A DNA stretch of 64,000 nt from Chloroflexota bacterium (GTDB lineage Bacteria > Chloroflexota > Anaerolineae > Anaerolineales > UBA11579): positions 124,001 to 188,000 of the forward strand of contig JABFGG010000006.1 in the NCBI GenBank assembly GCA_013112575.1, read 5' to 3'. Numbering within the stretch: the first letter of the stretch is position 1; each line of letters starts with the position of its first letter. The notes below the pieces were generated by a model that was not told where the DNA came from, did no database searches, and saw only the letters and a program-made list of their open reading frames with translations. Shown piece by piece: positions 35,717-45,401 of this stretch. The position numbers and the translations under genes were made by a program.

Positions 35717-37231
35717 ATGTTTGACCAAATTATCGATCAACTACTTACTTTGACAGGCGACAACCTGATCAATTTGCTGATCGGCTTAGGCATACTCGTC
35801 GGTGGTTGGATCATAGCACGCATCGTGGCGTTTGTCGTTCGCCGTGTGCTCAAGCGCACTAACCTCGATAACCGCTTTGCCGGGACATTGACAGAGGAAG
35901 ATGGCGCTCCACGCCTGCAAATCGAACGCTGGATCTCAACTGGCGTTTTCTGGCTGATCATGCTTTTTGTCCTGATCGCCTTCTTCCAAACCGTTCAACT
36001 CACCGCTGTTTCTGCTCCCCTCAGCACTTTGCTCGACGAACTGCTACTCGCAGCTCCCAATCTTCTTGGTGCTGTATTGATCCTGTTCATCGCCTGGATC
36101 ATTGGTAGTTTAGCCAAGCTTCTCGTGTCGCGCGCGTTGCGCATGACCCGTTTCGAAGAACGCTTGGGCGAACAGGCTGAACTCGAAGAAGATCGAGTTG
36201 ACGTAAGCGAATCCCTGGCAACCGGTGTTTTCTGGCTGGTTTTCCTGCTTTTCTTGCCTGCCGTACTGAGTGCCTTGGGTATGCAAGGTTTGGTCGCTCC
36301 TGTACAAGCGGTGGCGAGTGACATTCTCAGTGTTGTTCCCAATATCATCGGGGCCGTGGTTCTCCTCGCTGTCGGGTGGTTCATCGCTCGGATCGTGCGC
36401 CAGATCGTCACGAACTTGTTGGCTGCCACAAACATCGATAGTCTCGGTGAACGTGTTGGTGTAACTGGTGAAGGTCGGACCCAACCATTATCCAAGATCA
36501 TTGGATCGGTTGTGTATATCCTGGTACTGATCCCTGCTGTGATCGCTGCGTTGAATTCACTTGAGATCGATGCTATTTCAGGGCCTGCTATCACCATGCT
36601 GACAACCGTTGTGAACGGTATTCCGGCTTTCTTTGGTGCAGCTGTGATCCTGGGAGTGGCCTATTTTGCGGGACGTCTTGTAGCTGGCCTGGTCAGTAAT
36701 CTCTTAACAGGCATAGGCTTCAACAATCTACCAAAAGTCCTCGGATTAGAAGTCGAACCTGCCGAAGGGCAAGCGACGCTTTCCGAGATGGTGGGCTACA
36801 TCGTTGTCGTAGCGGTTATGATGCTGGCTGCAGTCGAAGCCGCAAACCTTTTGGGCTTTGATATCCTGGCCGTGATGATCGCTGACTTTACCGGCTTTGG
36901 CTTGCAGGCTTTACTGGCTCTGGTGATCTTTGCCATCGGTCTTTACCTGGCGAACATCACACGGTCGGTCGTGCTTTCTGCGGCTGGTCTACAAGCTACA
37001 TTTGCGGCCAACCTGTCCCGTATTGCAGTTCTGGTTTTTGTTGGTGCGTTAGCTCTGCAACAGCTCGGCATCGCAGGCGATATTGTCAATTTGGCCTTTG
37101 GTATTTTGCTTGGGGCCATTGGCATTGCAACTGCCCTGGCGTTCGGCTTGGGCTCGCGTGAGATTGCTGGGCGTCAGGTTGAGCGTTGGCTGACAAGTAT
37201 GCAGGGCAGCACCTCAACAGACAAACAATAA
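35717..37231 (+). CDS. MscS-like channel with conserved TM_helix repeats
   Basis: TTGGAGGATCAC precedes the ATG at 35717, which is better than the TTG 12 nt upstream. The 504-residue protein is almost entirely transmembrane: four blocks repeat the conserved TM_helix pattern (LLIGLGILVGGWIIARIVA, LGAVLILFIAWIIGSLAKL, IGAVVLLAVGWFIARIVRQ, FGAAVILGVAYFAGRLVAG). The end, AFGLGSREIAGRQVERWL, corresponds to the pore-lining helix of MscS, but the usual cytoplasmic beta domain is absent. Homologues are annotated as mechanosensitive channels; this truncated end may mean a modulating role instead. It precedes the sigma/anti-sigma pair. Confidence 0.8.
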   Translation: MFDQIIDQLLTLTGDNLINLLIGLGILVGGWIIARIVAFVVRRVLKRTNLDNRFAGTLTEEDGAPRLQIERWISTGVFWLIMLFVLIAFFQTVQLTAVSAPLSTLLDELLLAAPNLLGAVLILFIAWIIGSLAKLLVSRALRMTRFEERLGEQAELEEDRVDVSESLATGVFWLVFLLFLPAVLSALGMQGLVAPVQAVASDILSVVPNIIGAVVLLAVGWFIARIVRQIVTNLLAATNIDSLGERVGVTGEGRTQPLSKIIGSVVYILVLIPAVIAALNSLEIDAISGPAITMLTTVVNGIPAFFGAAVILGVAYFAGRLVAGLVSNLLTGIGFNNLPKVLGLEVEPAEGQATLSEMVGYIVVVAVMMLAAVEAANLLGFDILAVMIADFTGFGLQALLALVIFAIGLYLANITRSVVLSAAGLQATFAANLSRIAVLVFVGALALQQLGIAGDIVNLAFGILLGAIGIATALAFGLGSREIAGRQVERWLTSMQGSTSTDKQ

Positions 37232-37276
37232 TATAATCACTGACGAACTGCATAGCCTTGGATTTAGTTTAAATTT

Positions 37277-37312
37277 TGAAGGTCTGGCGGCTATCTGGCT
37301 GGCAGACCTTCA
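37277..37312 (+). terminator. possible terminator or leader hairpin
   Basis: TGAAGGTCTG pairs with CAGACCTTCA around a 16-nt loop. It lies between the MscS-like gene end and the sigma factor start (37330). It is followed by TTCCATCTT rather than a strong T-run, so termination would be weak; it may instead be a structure in the sigma factor leader. Confidence 0.35.
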
Positions 37313-37329
37313 TTCCATCTTGGACGGCG

Positions 37330-37917
37330 ATGCCCCTCGATTATTCGCAACGAACAGACAGCGAACTGGTTCAATTAGCTCAGCAGCGAGGAGCCAAGGA
37401 TAATCGCGCCTTTAATGAATTGTTTCATCGCTACGAAGACTATGTATATCGCCAGTGCTATCGCTCTTTTGGTAATGCTCAGGATGCGGAAGACATGACC
37501 CAGGAGATTTTTTTCAAAGCTTATCGAGGTCTACCTGGATTTGCCGGCCGCTCTAGTTTTAAGACCTGGGTATTTGAGATCACGCTGAATAGCTGCCGGA
37601 ATGAGATACGGCGTCGAAGTCGCAGGCCAGTCAGCGCAGAACAGGACATTGAAGAGATGGAGGATCACAGCCTGTTGCCAAAACAAAACTTGGCTTTGAT
37701 GCATGGTGATCAGGATCAAGTGGAAAGCGTTCTTCAGCAACTTAAAGAGTCAGAACGTCAGGCTCTTTTACTAAAAGACATGCAAGGGCTCCGTTATGAT
37801 GAGGTCGCTGCAGAGCAAAACATCTTGCTGAGCGCAGCCAAGATGCGTGTAATGCGAGCCCGACTGGCCTTTCGCAAGATCTACTTACAATCTCAAGCTG
37901 TTGAGGATGAACAATGA
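37330..37917 (+). CDS. ECF RNA polymerase sigma factor
   Basis: The ATG at 37330 gives MPLDYSQRTDSELVQLAQQRG, the usual ECF start; a longer TTG frame seems wrong. Residues 18-90 are region 2 (AFNELFHRYEDYVYRQCYR, AEDMTQEIFFKAYRGLPGF), and residues 120-175 are region 4 (QQLKESERQALLLKDMQG, VAAEQNILLSAAKMRVMRAR). The protein of 195 residues is a typical free ECF sigma. Its last bases overlap the anti-sigma gene by 4 nt (ATGA), so the two are translated together. Targets may include the MscS and amidohydrolase genes around it. Confidence 0.9.
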   Translation: MPLDYSQRTDSELVQLAQQRGAKDNRAFNELFHRYEDYVYRQCYRSFGNAQDAEDMTQEIFFKAYRGLPGFAGRSSFKTWVFEITLNSCRNEIRRRSRRPVSAEQDIEEMEDHSLLPKQNLALMHGDQDQVESVLQQLKESERQALLLKDMQGLRYDEVAAEQNILLSAAKMRVMRARLAFRKIYLQSQAVEDEQ

Positions 37918-38297
37918 ACAACAAAGCCATTCACTGGTCAAAGGAAGATCTGGCAGCATTCGTCACGGGGGAGCTCACTGAACTTGAAAACGAAACGATT
38001 TTGATGCACCTTGAAAAATGCGAGCAGTGCTTCAGCATTGTAGATAGTTTGTGGGAGGAGGGTGGCTGGCAGCATCCGGATTCCAATTTGCATTTGGATA
38101 TAAGCGCTGCTGCGAGACTTGAAGGAAAGCTCTACGGTCGTATCCATCGATCGCAATTGGCTGGTGATGTCGTTACCTTAGGGACACGCGGTATGCTCAA
38201 GATGGTATTTGCCTTGTTGGCTCCATTTGTTGGGATGTTTTCACCCTCAAAATCAGACGAGCACAAGGAAAGGAAAAAATCAGATGCTAAACCCTGA
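37914..38297 (+). CDS. zinc-finger anti-sigma factor
   Basis: The 127-residue product contains MHLEKCEQCFSIV, the H-x3-C-x2-C zinc anti-sigma signature, around residue 36. A possible membrane-associated hydrophobic segment (LKMVFALLAPFVGMF, about residues 97-111) follows, then a charged tail. ATGA overlap with the sigma gene shows it is the partner. Zinc anti-sigma proteins usually release sigma on oxidation or signal; here the trigger is unknown. The stop overlaps the next MscS gene's start. Confidence 0.85.
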   Translation: MNNKAIHWSKEDLAAFVTGELTELENETILMHLEKCEQCFSIVDSLWEEGGWQHPDSNLHLDISAAARLEGKLYGRIHRSQLAGDVVTLGTRGMLKMVFALLAPFVGMFSPSKSDEHKERKKSDAKP

Positions 38298-39099
38298 AAT
38301 GATCCAATATACGCTCACGAACCTGGTTGAACAGGTTCTTAGCTACTTGCCAATGCTCCTGACGGCATTGTTGCTGTTATTCGGTGGTTGGTTGCTGGCT
38401 CGGTTGCTGTCAGGGGTCGTGCGCAGAATAGCGCAACGACTTGGCATTGATGATCTGGTTGAACGCAGCGGTCTGGCTGCGGGTATGCAGAATGCAGGCA
38501 TCCAACGCAAGATGACTGATCTGATCGCATTGCTGGGCTTTTGGTTAGTCTGGCTGTATTTCATTTTGGCTGCCATTGAAAACCTGGGCCTCAGTCTGGC
38601 TTTGTCTCCCCTGCAGGCCTTACTGGGTTATTTGCCTAACATCTTTGCAGCGATTTTGACTCTGGTCATTGGTGCTTTACTTGCTCAGGTCCTTGGACGT
38701 AGTACGCAAGCCGCAGTTGCGACAATGGGGGTCGAATTCCATGAGAGTATCGGAAGAGCAATTCGCATGCTTCTGCTCGTGATCACAGGTGTAGTCGCCG
38801 TGGAACAACTAGGATTTGACCTGAGTTTTCTGACCGCTACCATGACAAACTTGATCACGATTGCCGTTGCTGGATTTGCACTGGCATTTGGACTAGGTGG
38901 TCGTGATATTGCTCGCAATGTGTTGGCCAGCTATTACGTGCGTGAGCAGTTTGAATTGGGTGCGGGTATTGTTGTTGATGGACAAAAGGGCACACTGGAG
39001 TCGATCGGAACTGTAAACAGCGAAATTGCAGTAGAGGATGGACATATAGTTATCCCCAACACTCGTTTGATCGAATCAGCAACGAAAATATTAGATTAA
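38284..39099 (+). CDS. mscS: small-conductance mechanosensitive channel (MscS family)
   Basis: AAGGAAAGG precedes ATG 38284; the gene overlaps the anti-sigma stop by 14 nt. Two TM_helix repeats (MLLTALLLLFGGWLLARLLSG, IFAAILTLVIGALLAQVLG) lead to the pore helix (NLITIAVAGFALAFGLGGRD) and the MscS beta domain (FELGAGIVVDGQKGTLESIG, EDGHIVIPNTRLIES). It ends soon after the beta domain, so it is a minimal 271-residue channel. It would release solutes under osmotic downshock. A nearly identical but broken copy is at 47256-47692. Confidence 0.85.
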   Translation: MLNPEMIQYTLTNLVEQVLSYLPMLLTALLLLFGGWLLARLLSGVVRRIAQRLGIDDLVERSGLAAGMQNAGIQRKMTDLIALLGFWLVWLYFILAAIENLGLSLALSPLQALLGYLPNIFAAILTLVIGALLAQVLGRSTQAAVATMGVEFHESIGRAIRMLLLVITGVVAVEQLGFDLSFLTATMTNLITIAVAGFALAFGLGGRDIARNVLASYYVREQFELGAGIVVDGQKGTLESIGTVNSEIAVEDGHIVIPNTRLIESATKILD

Positions 39100-39114
39100 G
39101 TAATGGGTTGATGT

Positions 39115-39894
39115 ATGGAAAATATATGTCAAATTTTTAATGGGGATAGCCCGCTCGTTGCAACAGCAATTCACGATGGCCATGAGCTTCGTCCTGAAGT
39201 AGCCAGAATAATGGCATTGTCTGATTCCGAGCGTTTGCGCGAGGAAGACCCCTTCACTGCTGGTTGGACAACGGTAGCGGAAAATCGGGTTGTAGGTATT
39301 CGTTCACGCTTTGAGGTAGACCTCAACCGTCCAAGGGAGAAGGCGGTTTACATAGAACCAGAAGATGCCTGGGGCTTGCCCGTTTGGAATGAGACGCCAT
39401 CCAAGGAAGTGATCAAGGCTTCCTTGAGAAGTTATGATGCCTTTTATGATGAACTCTATAGATCATTCAGCAAACTAGAAAGTCGTTTTGAGCGTTTTGT
39501 TGTTTTCGATTTACACAGCTACAATCATCGCCGTGAAGGCCCTGACGGACCAATCGCTGACCCACAGCAGAATCCTGAAGTTAATATAGGTACAGGTACC
39601 ATGGATCGTATGCGCTGGGCGCCGATCATAGAGAAATTCATAGCTGACCTGGGCGCATTTGACTTTCTTGATGGGCATCTGGACGTGCGCGAAAACATCA
39701 AATTTAAAGGAGGGCAACTCGCACGCTGGACACATGAAAATTTCCCTCGATCTGCTTGTGTTCTATCAATTGAGTTCAAGAAGTTCTTTATGGATGAATG
39801 GAGTGGTGATCCCAGCGCGATCCATCTCGAGGCGATCCATCGTAGTCTTCAAGCCACAGTTCCGGGTGTCCTCGAAACACTGAGGCATATTTAG
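39115..39894 (+). CDS. N-formylglutamate amidohydrolase family protein
   Basis: The 259-residue protein shows family motifs HDGHELRPEV, FTAGWT, VFDLHSYNHRREG and a C-terminal ALSIEFKKFFM-like segment. Members hydrolyse N-formylglutamate or related amide bonds using a metal. It is followed after 4 bp by the DUF1704 protein and then an ATP-grasp ligase with 4 nt overlap; these three are a recurring trio in bacteria, to my knowledge. So it likely acts with them on a glutamyl- or amino-acid-linked product rather than in histidine breakdown, whose other genes are absent. Confidence 0.8.
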   Translation: MENICQIFNGDSPLVATAIHDGHELRPEVARIMALSDSERLREEDPFTAGWTTVAENRVVGIRSRFEVDLNRPREKAVYIEPEDAWGLPVWNETPSKEVIKASLRSYDAFYDELYRSFSKLESRFERFVVFDLHSYNHRREGPDGPIADPQQNPEVNIGTGTMDRMRWAPIIEKFIADLGAFDFLDGHLDVRENIKFKGGQLARWTHENFPRSACVLSIEFKKFFMDEWSGDPSAIHLEAIHRSLQATVPGVLETLRHI

Positions 39895-39898
39895 AGTC

Positions 39899-41806
39899 TT
39901 GTCATCTGGAAGTTCAATATCCGATCAATTTATTAATCAGGTGGTTGCTCGTCTTCAGGAGAACAAACGGGTCAGACGGAATCTGCCTCTTTGGGGGCGT
40001 GTCCATATCGACCGCCAACTGCCATTCTTGTGCATCTACCGAAAACCAATGCGCCGCCAGGATAGAGGAACTGAGCGATTGATCATGGGGCAACCCGCTT
40101 ATATTATTGCTTCAAGCGACAAATCACTTCAGCCGAGCCTTTCTCGATTGGTACAGGAAACGGCCGCAATGATGTCAGCTGCGTTTGGCCGCGCCCTGAT
40201 CCTTGAGGTTTGGTCTGGTCATCAAACTGCAAATGAAGTCCCATCGGATGGGTTGCTGCCAGCACCGGCTTTTCAGGTTGTTGCGCGTAGATATGAAGAG
40301 CAGTCCAACACCCTGGATAGGCTTGAGAATGAACTCGCTAAGATAAAGATCCATAAATTGAGAGCTGAAGTCGATATCATCAAAAAAGCTAAGCCTATAC
40401 CACCTCGATTCCCATCATTGATTCCTGTAGACCTTGCAGACCAACTGAACTGTGACGTCATTGGTATTGAGGTACGCCCCATTTACCGTCATGCGGATAC
40501 CAATGAGGATTTGCCACTGATCCTCCAGGCCCTTAAACGGGATTTCAACGTGGCTTTGCAACGAACTTTTTTCACTTTCGTTCGCACACGAACAAAATAC
40601 CGGCCTGCTCATTATCAGATGTTGGGGCGTCGTGCTATCGTAAAAGCTGTGTGGCGTATCGACAAACAACTGGCTGAGATCAATAGTAGTTTCGATCTTT
40701 TGCTCCAGGCGACGCCTGTCAATGCGGATAAAGAATGGAAAAGGTTCAGTCGTAATAAATTCGAGCGTCCGCCAGTATTTCGATATCGTCCACACGCCAT
40801 TGATCCTGCCCTTCTTAAACGGCAGTTATGGGATATCCGAGTTGAACAGGTTGAAGACCCCACCCTGCAGCATCTGTTTCGTGAGAAGCAGAAAGAGCTT
40901 GATGTACAGTTATCAATGTTGGGAAATATGAACCGCCCGGGCTTTTTGTTGGGGAGTTTGCAGCTCTACGGTAAGGTGGACAGCCAGCTGCTGACAACCG
41001 CGAAGGAATTCCTCTCACGGATTTCTCCGCATAGCCGAGAACGACCGAAACCTAAGATGTTGAATGCCCGCGAGTTTGCCGAATATGCTCAGCTTGAGAT
41101 CGAGCGCTACCGGCAAGAATTCCCAGGTTTTGAAGCCAAGGTTGACATCCAGTCCAACCTTTCTGGACTTTTGGTGTCACATGGAAATCTTTTGGTGGGC
41201 AAGAACCTGAAGATCTCTGCTCGTCGAGCTGATGCCTTGTTAGCTCATGAAGTCGGAGTACACTCCCTGACCTACTTTAATGGGCAAGCACAACCCCTGA
41301 AACTTCTATATTCTGGCCTGGCGGGTTATGAGGAATTGCAGGAAGGCTTGGCAGTTTTGGCAGAATACCTTGTGGGTGGATTAAGCAGACCGAGATTGCG
41401 CTTGCTTGCTGCCCGCGTGATAGCAGCAAATAGTCTAACGGATGGGGCAAACTTTCTTGAAGTATTTAGAGAACTCAAAGACACGTACCAGTTAAAACAA
41501 CGGCAGGCGTTTAATATTGCCATGCGCATCTATCGTGCAGGTGGGATCACAAAGGATGCCATATATCTTCGGGGGTTCATCAAGCTATTAGACTACCTAC
41601 GCGGTGCGCCCTTGCATGACTTGTTTTTTGTCGGCAAGATCGCGCTTGATCACGTGGGTATCATCCAGGAATTACAGCGGCGCGATGTGTTGCAGGAGCC
41701 AGCTATCCGCCCCCATTTTTTAACCACCCCAGAAGCAAAGCTTCGACTAACTCAATTGGCTCAAGGCTTATCTGCTTTTGAATTAATTGAAAGGAAGAGA
41801 TCATGA
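39899..41806 (+). CDS. DUF1704 (QEGLA-motif) HExxxH metallo-carboxypeptidase-like protein
   Basis: The 635-residue protein has a start of TTG or a later in-frame codon; no strong ribosome-binding site decides. It contains HEVGVHSLTYFNGQA (first His about residue 443) followed by EELQEGLAVLAEYL, the QEGLA motif. DUF1704 proteins share an HExxxH zinc site with eukaryotic MATCAP tubulin carboxypeptidases, so a peptidase that trims a C-terminal residue is plausible. Bacterial annotations often call it a flavohemoglobin-modulating protein. It lies between amidohydrolase and ATP-grasp genes and is translationally coupled to the latter. Confidence 0.75.
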   Translation: MSSGSSISDQFINQVVARLQENKRVRRNLPLWGRVHIDRQLPFLCIYRKPMRRQDRGTERLIMGQPAYIIASSDKSLQPSLSRLVQETAAMMSAAFGRALILEVWSGHQTANEVPSDGLLPAPAFQVVARRYEEQSNTLDRLENELAKIKIHKLRAEVDIIKKAKPIPPRFPSLIPVDLADQLNCDVIGIEVRPIYRHADTNEDLPLILQALKRDFNVALQRTFFTFVRTRTKYRPAHYQMLGRRAIVKAVWRIDKQLAEINSSFDLLLQATPVNADKEWKRFSRNKFERPPVFRYRPHAIDPALLKRQLWDIRVEQVEDPTLQHLFREKQKELDVQLSMLGNMNRPGFLLGSLQLYGKVDSQLLTTAKEFLSRISPHSRERPKPKMLNAREFAEYAQLEIERYRQEFPGFEAKVDIQSNLSGLLVSHGNLLVGKNLKISARRADALLAHEVGVHSLTYFNGQAQPLKLLYSGLAGYEELQEGLAVLAEYLVGGLSRPRLRLLAARVIAANSLTDGANFLEVFRELKDTYQLKQRQAFNIAMRIYRAGGITKDAIYLRGFIKLLDYLRGAPLHDLFFVGKIALDHVGIIQELQRRDVLQEPAIRPHFLTTPEAKLRLTQLAQGLSAFELIERKRS

Positions 41807-42849
41807 GAATTGGATTTGTAGTAAATGACATAGCAACAGAAGCAAAAGGGTACACAACAACGCGTCTTGGAATGCAAGCAATAAATCAAGGACATGAAGT
41901 TTGGGTCATGGGAGTGGGGGATCTGATCTACAACACCAATGACACCGTTTCTGCACATGCCCGTTCGGTAAATCGCGAAAGTTACAAATCCACGGAAACT
42001 TACCTAAAGGAATTGCAGGGACCAAAAGCAAAACAGGAACGCATTACCCTGGATGACCTGGATGTCCTGCTTCTCCGAAATGACCCATCTGATGATACGG
42101 CTAAGCGTCCCTGGGCAGTTTCGGCAGGGATCATCTTTGGCAGGATGGCCATGCGAGGTGGTGTGATCGTATTAAACAACCCCGATGGCTTAGCGAAAGC
42201 CACCAATAAAATGTATTTTCAGGGATTTCCTGAGGAAGTGCGTCCTTCCACAATCATCACGCGAAACCGAAATGAGGTAAGAGCCTTTGCAAAAGAACAT
42301 GGCGGCAATATTGTCTTGAAGCCCCTCCAGGGTTCTGGTGGTGAAGGCGTTTTCCTGGTACGACAAGATGATATGTCCAATCTGAATCAGATCATCGAGA
42401 CATTATCCCGGGATGGTTATGTCATTGCTCAAGAGTACCTGCCTGGAGCAGAGGAGGGAGACACGCGCCTCTTTTTAATGAACGGTCAACCTATGCGCCA
42501 CAGAGGCAAGTATGCAGCTTTTCGTCGTATCCGCACGGGTGACGATATGCGCAGCAATGTCAGTGCAGGCGGAACAATTGCCAAGGCAACCATTGATGAC
42601 AGTGCCTTGAGAATTGCAGAGATCGTGCGTCCTAAACTCGTCGCAGACGGCATGTTTTTAGTGGGACTGGACATCGTTGGCGACAAGCTGATGGAGATCA
42701 ACGTTTTTAGCCCTGGTGGACTTGGCAGCGCTCAACGGTATGAGAAGGTGAATTTCTCGAATGCAGTGCTTGAAGCGCTCGAACGCAAAGTAGACTATGG
42801 AAAGTTCTATCGGCGGAATTTTGACAACGTCGATATGAATACTTTGTAA
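41803..42849 (+). CDS. ATP-grasp ligase (glutathione-synthetase-like)
   Basis: AAGGAAGAG precedes the ATG, which overlaps the previous stop. The 348-residue protein has NPDGLAKATNKMYFQGFP, then NIVLKPLQGSGGEGVFLV (ATP-grasp glycine-rich loop), QEYLPGAEEGDTRLFLM and EINVFSPGG (metal-binding). This pattern is that of glutathione synthetase GshB and related ligases that join amino acids using ATP. Glutathione in Chloroflexota is unusual, so the substrate is likely a different peptide or a protein. With the carboxypeptidase-like and amidohydrolase genes it may form a ligation/removal cycle. Confidence 0.85.
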   Translation: MRIGFVVNDIATEAKGYTTTRLGMQAINQGHEVWVMGVGDLIYNTNDTVSAHARSVNRESYKSTETYLKELQGPKAKQERITLDDLDVLLLRNDPSDDTAKRPWAVSAGIIFGRMAMRGGVIVLNNPDGLAKATNKMYFQGFPEEVRPSTIITRNRNEVRAFAKEHGGNIVLKPLQGSGGEGVFLVRQDDMSNLNQIIETLSRDGYVIAQEYLPGAEEGDTRLFLMNGQPMRHRGKYAAFRRIRTGDDMRSNVSAGGTIAKATIDDSALRIAEIVRPKLVADGMFLVGLDIVGDKLMEINVFSPGGLGSAQRYEKVNFSNAVLEALERKVDYGKFYRRNFDNVDMNTL

Positions 42850-42894
42850 AAAGGACAGCACTATAAAAAGCACTTTCCCAATTTGTAGAAAAAA

Positions 42895-45252
42895 ATGAGA
42901 TGCATGATCATGACAACTGAAATCACTCTCGTCTTTGGAATTCTTGGAATTGCGATTGTATTGTTCGTTTCTGAGCGAATACGCGTAGATCTTGTCGCTT
43001 TACTCATCTTGTGCAGCCTGGCAATAACCGGTCTGGTAACTCCTACCGAAGCTCTCTCTGGTTTCAGTAACCTGGCCGTTGTCACGGTATGGGCTGTTTT
43101 TATTCTCAGTGGGGGTCTCGCTAGAACTGGTGTAGCGAAAATCATCGGAAGGCAGATTTTGCGTTTGGCTGGCGAAAGCGAGATCCGGCTCCTCGTCGTG
43201 ATCATGCTGACTGCAAGCATACTTTCAGGCTTCATGAACAGTATCGGTGTGGTCGCGCTATTTTTGCCGGTTGTAATTAGCATCGCTCGGACTATAGGAC
43301 TTTCCCCTTCGAAGCTATTGATGCCGTTGGCCTTTGCAGCATTACTGGGTGGCTTAACTACACAAATTGGCACACCGCCAAATATATTAATTAGCGAGGC
43401 CTTAAAAGATGCTGGTCTAATTACATTTGGGCTATTTGATTACACGCCGGTCGGTGCAGCTCTAGCATTGACCGGGATTGCTTTTATGGCACTGATCGGC
43501 CGTCATCTCCTTCCCAAACGAGACATTGTCAAAGATATAGACGGACTGAATTTATCCGAAAAGGGACAGGTCTTTGATCTTCAGGAAAGGTTATCTGTGC
43601 TCAGTCTGCCTGCTGGTTCAGGCTTGATCGGGAAAACCTTGTCGGAGAGCCGCATCGGTTCTGCCTTAGAGCTTAATGTTCTTGGGATCATACGCTCAGG
43701 TCAAACCCAATTGGCTCCAGAGTCAAATGCTGTTCTCGAAACCGACGACCAGTTGATAGTGGCAGGACGTCTTGATCGGCTTAGCGATCTGCATGAGCGC
43801 AAACATCTGGTTTTAGAGGATGGGAAAATCACTATTGATGAGCTCATATCTTCCAAGATTGCAATTGCGGAGATTGCATTATCCCCGAACTCACTTCTTA
43901 TTGAACAGACGATCACAGATATAGACTTTCGTCAGCGCTATGGAGTTATCGTACTATCTATTTGGCGTAATGGATTTCCCTTGCGCACGGGGGTAAAGAG
44001 TACGCCACTGCAATCGAGTGATGTCTTGCTAGTTCAAGGGCTAGCCGACCAGATTGAGGCATTAAAAGATGATTCAAATTTCCTCCTCTCTACGTCTGCG
44101 CGTGCAGAAGCCTATCGCCTGGATGAGCGGATGATGAATATTCGGATCCCAAAGGAATCGACGCTGGTAGGCAATACCCTTGCAGAAAGTCGTTTGGCAG
44201 TAGCCTTTGGCTTGACTGTGTTGGGCATCGCCCGCAATGGGGAAACAAACCTGATGCCATCTGCCGATGAACGCCTGGAAGCAAACGACACCTTGATCGT
44301 AAAAGGAAAAGCAGAAAACTTATCATCACTGCGTGGGCTTGAAAAGTTGCAACTCGAAAGCCAGGAGGCCCCAGCCCTAAGTGACCTGGAATCGGAGGAA
44401 GTTGGCTTGGTTGAGGTGGTTTTGTCGCCCATCTCAACGATAGTCGGGCAGACCCTTGCGGAAATTCGTTTTCGAGAGAAGTATGGATTGGCTGTTTTAG
44501 CGTTTTGGCGAGAGGGTCGCGCGGAGCACGCAAATGTGCATGACACACAATTGCGGTTTGGTGACGCGTTGTTACTGCACGGTCCGCGCCAAAAAATCTT
44601 GACACTTGGCAGAGAGCCAGATTTCCTTGTGCTTGCCGAAGAAGTTCAGGAGCCTCCCCGGCTCAAAAAGGCGCCAATTGCCTCTCTGATTATGGTGACT
44701 GTGCTAACGACAGTAATTCTGGGCTGGCTTCCGATTGCGATTGCCGCAATCGCGGGTGTTACCCTAATGGTCCTTACAGGCTGTCTTTCCATGGCGGAAG
44801 CATATCGTTACATTGAATGGAAAGCAATTTTCCTCATTGCGGGCATGCTGCCCTTGGGCATTGCCATGGAGAGAACCGGTGCAGCCCAATTCCTTGCGGA
44901 ATGGATGGTAAATTTGATCGGTGGATTAGGACCCTTGGCAATATTAGCTGGTATCTTTATCTTAGCTGCTCTTTCTTCCCAGGTCATGCCCAATCCGGCA
45001 GTTGCAGTATTGCTAGCGCCCATTGCCCTCAATATTGCGAACAACATCGGTGTATCCCCCTATCCATTTATGATGACGGTTGCTTTGTCTGCTTCTGCTG
45101 CATTCTTGAGTCCGGTAGGACACTCGGCAAATATAATAATTATGGGACCGGGTGGTTATCGCTTCGCCGATTATCTTCGAGTAGGTACACCCCTCACACT
45201 CCTGATGTTGATCGTTACGGTGTTCGTCCTGCCCGTTTTCTGGCCTTTTTAG
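42895..45252 (+). CDS. SLC13-family permease with four RCK_C (TrkA-C) domains
   Basis: N-terminal membrane part (about residues 1-215) has two conserved DASS/SLC13 features, ALSGFSNLAVVTVWAVFILS and TQIGTPPNILISEAL. A large cytoplasmic insert (about 220-580) contains four TrkA-C-like repeats, with GLIGKTLSESRIGS, LIEQTITDIDFRQRYG, LVGNTLAESRLAVAFG and IVGQTLAEIRFREKYG. A second membrane half (about 590-785) ends the protein, with MPNPAVAVLLAPIAL and SPVGHSANIIIMGPGGYRF. Family members move sulfate, dicarboxylates or other anions with sodium. The start could be the third or fourth ATG. It follows the ATP-grasp gene by 45 bp. Confidence 0.85.
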   Translation: MRCMIMTTEITLVFGILGIAIVLFVSERIRVDLVALLILCSLAITGLVTPTEALSGFSNLAVVTVWAVFILSGGLARTGVAKIIGRQILRLAGESEIRLLVVIMLTASILSGFMNSIGVVALFLPVVISIARTIGLSPSKLLMPLAFAALLGGLTTQIGTPPNILISEALKDAGLITFGLFDYTPVGAALALTGIAFMALIGRHLLPKRDIVKDIDGLNLSEKGQVFDLQERLSVLSLPAGSGLIGKTLSESRIGSALELNVLGIIRSGQTQLAPESNAVLETDDQLIVAGRLDRLSDLHERKHLVLEDGKITIDELISSKIAIAEIALSPNSLLIEQTITDIDFRQRYGVIVLSIWRNGFPLRTGVKSTPLQSSDVLLVQGLADQIEALKDDSNFLLSTSARAEAYRLDERMMNIRIPKESTLVGNTLAESRLAVAFGLTVLGIARNGETNLMPSADERLEANDTLIVKGKAENLSSLRGLEKLQLESQEAPALSDLESEEVGLVEVVLSPISTIVGQTLAEIRFREKYGLAVLAFWREGRAEHANVHDTQLRFGDALLLHGPRQKILTLGREPDFLVLAEEVQEPPRLKKAPIASLIMVTVLTTVILGWLPIAIAAIAGVTLMVLTGCLSMAEAYRYIEWKAIFLIAGMLPLGIAMERTGAAQFLAEWMVNLIGGLGPLAILAGIFILAALSSQVMPNPAVAVLLAPIALNIANNIGVSPYPFMMTVALSASAAFLSPVGHSANIIIMGPGGYRFADYLRVGTPLTLLMLIVTVFVLPVFWPF

Positions 45253-45401
45253 TCTGTTTGCGATCTTCCTCGAACTAGTTACACGATTACTAACACTAGT
45301 AGCGAAAAAAACAAATCCATAATTCTTGGAGACTGTCGAGCTTTGGCTTGATGGAAGTTGGACAATTCTCGAGCAGGTAAAGCAAGGAGCAAAGAAATAC
45401 G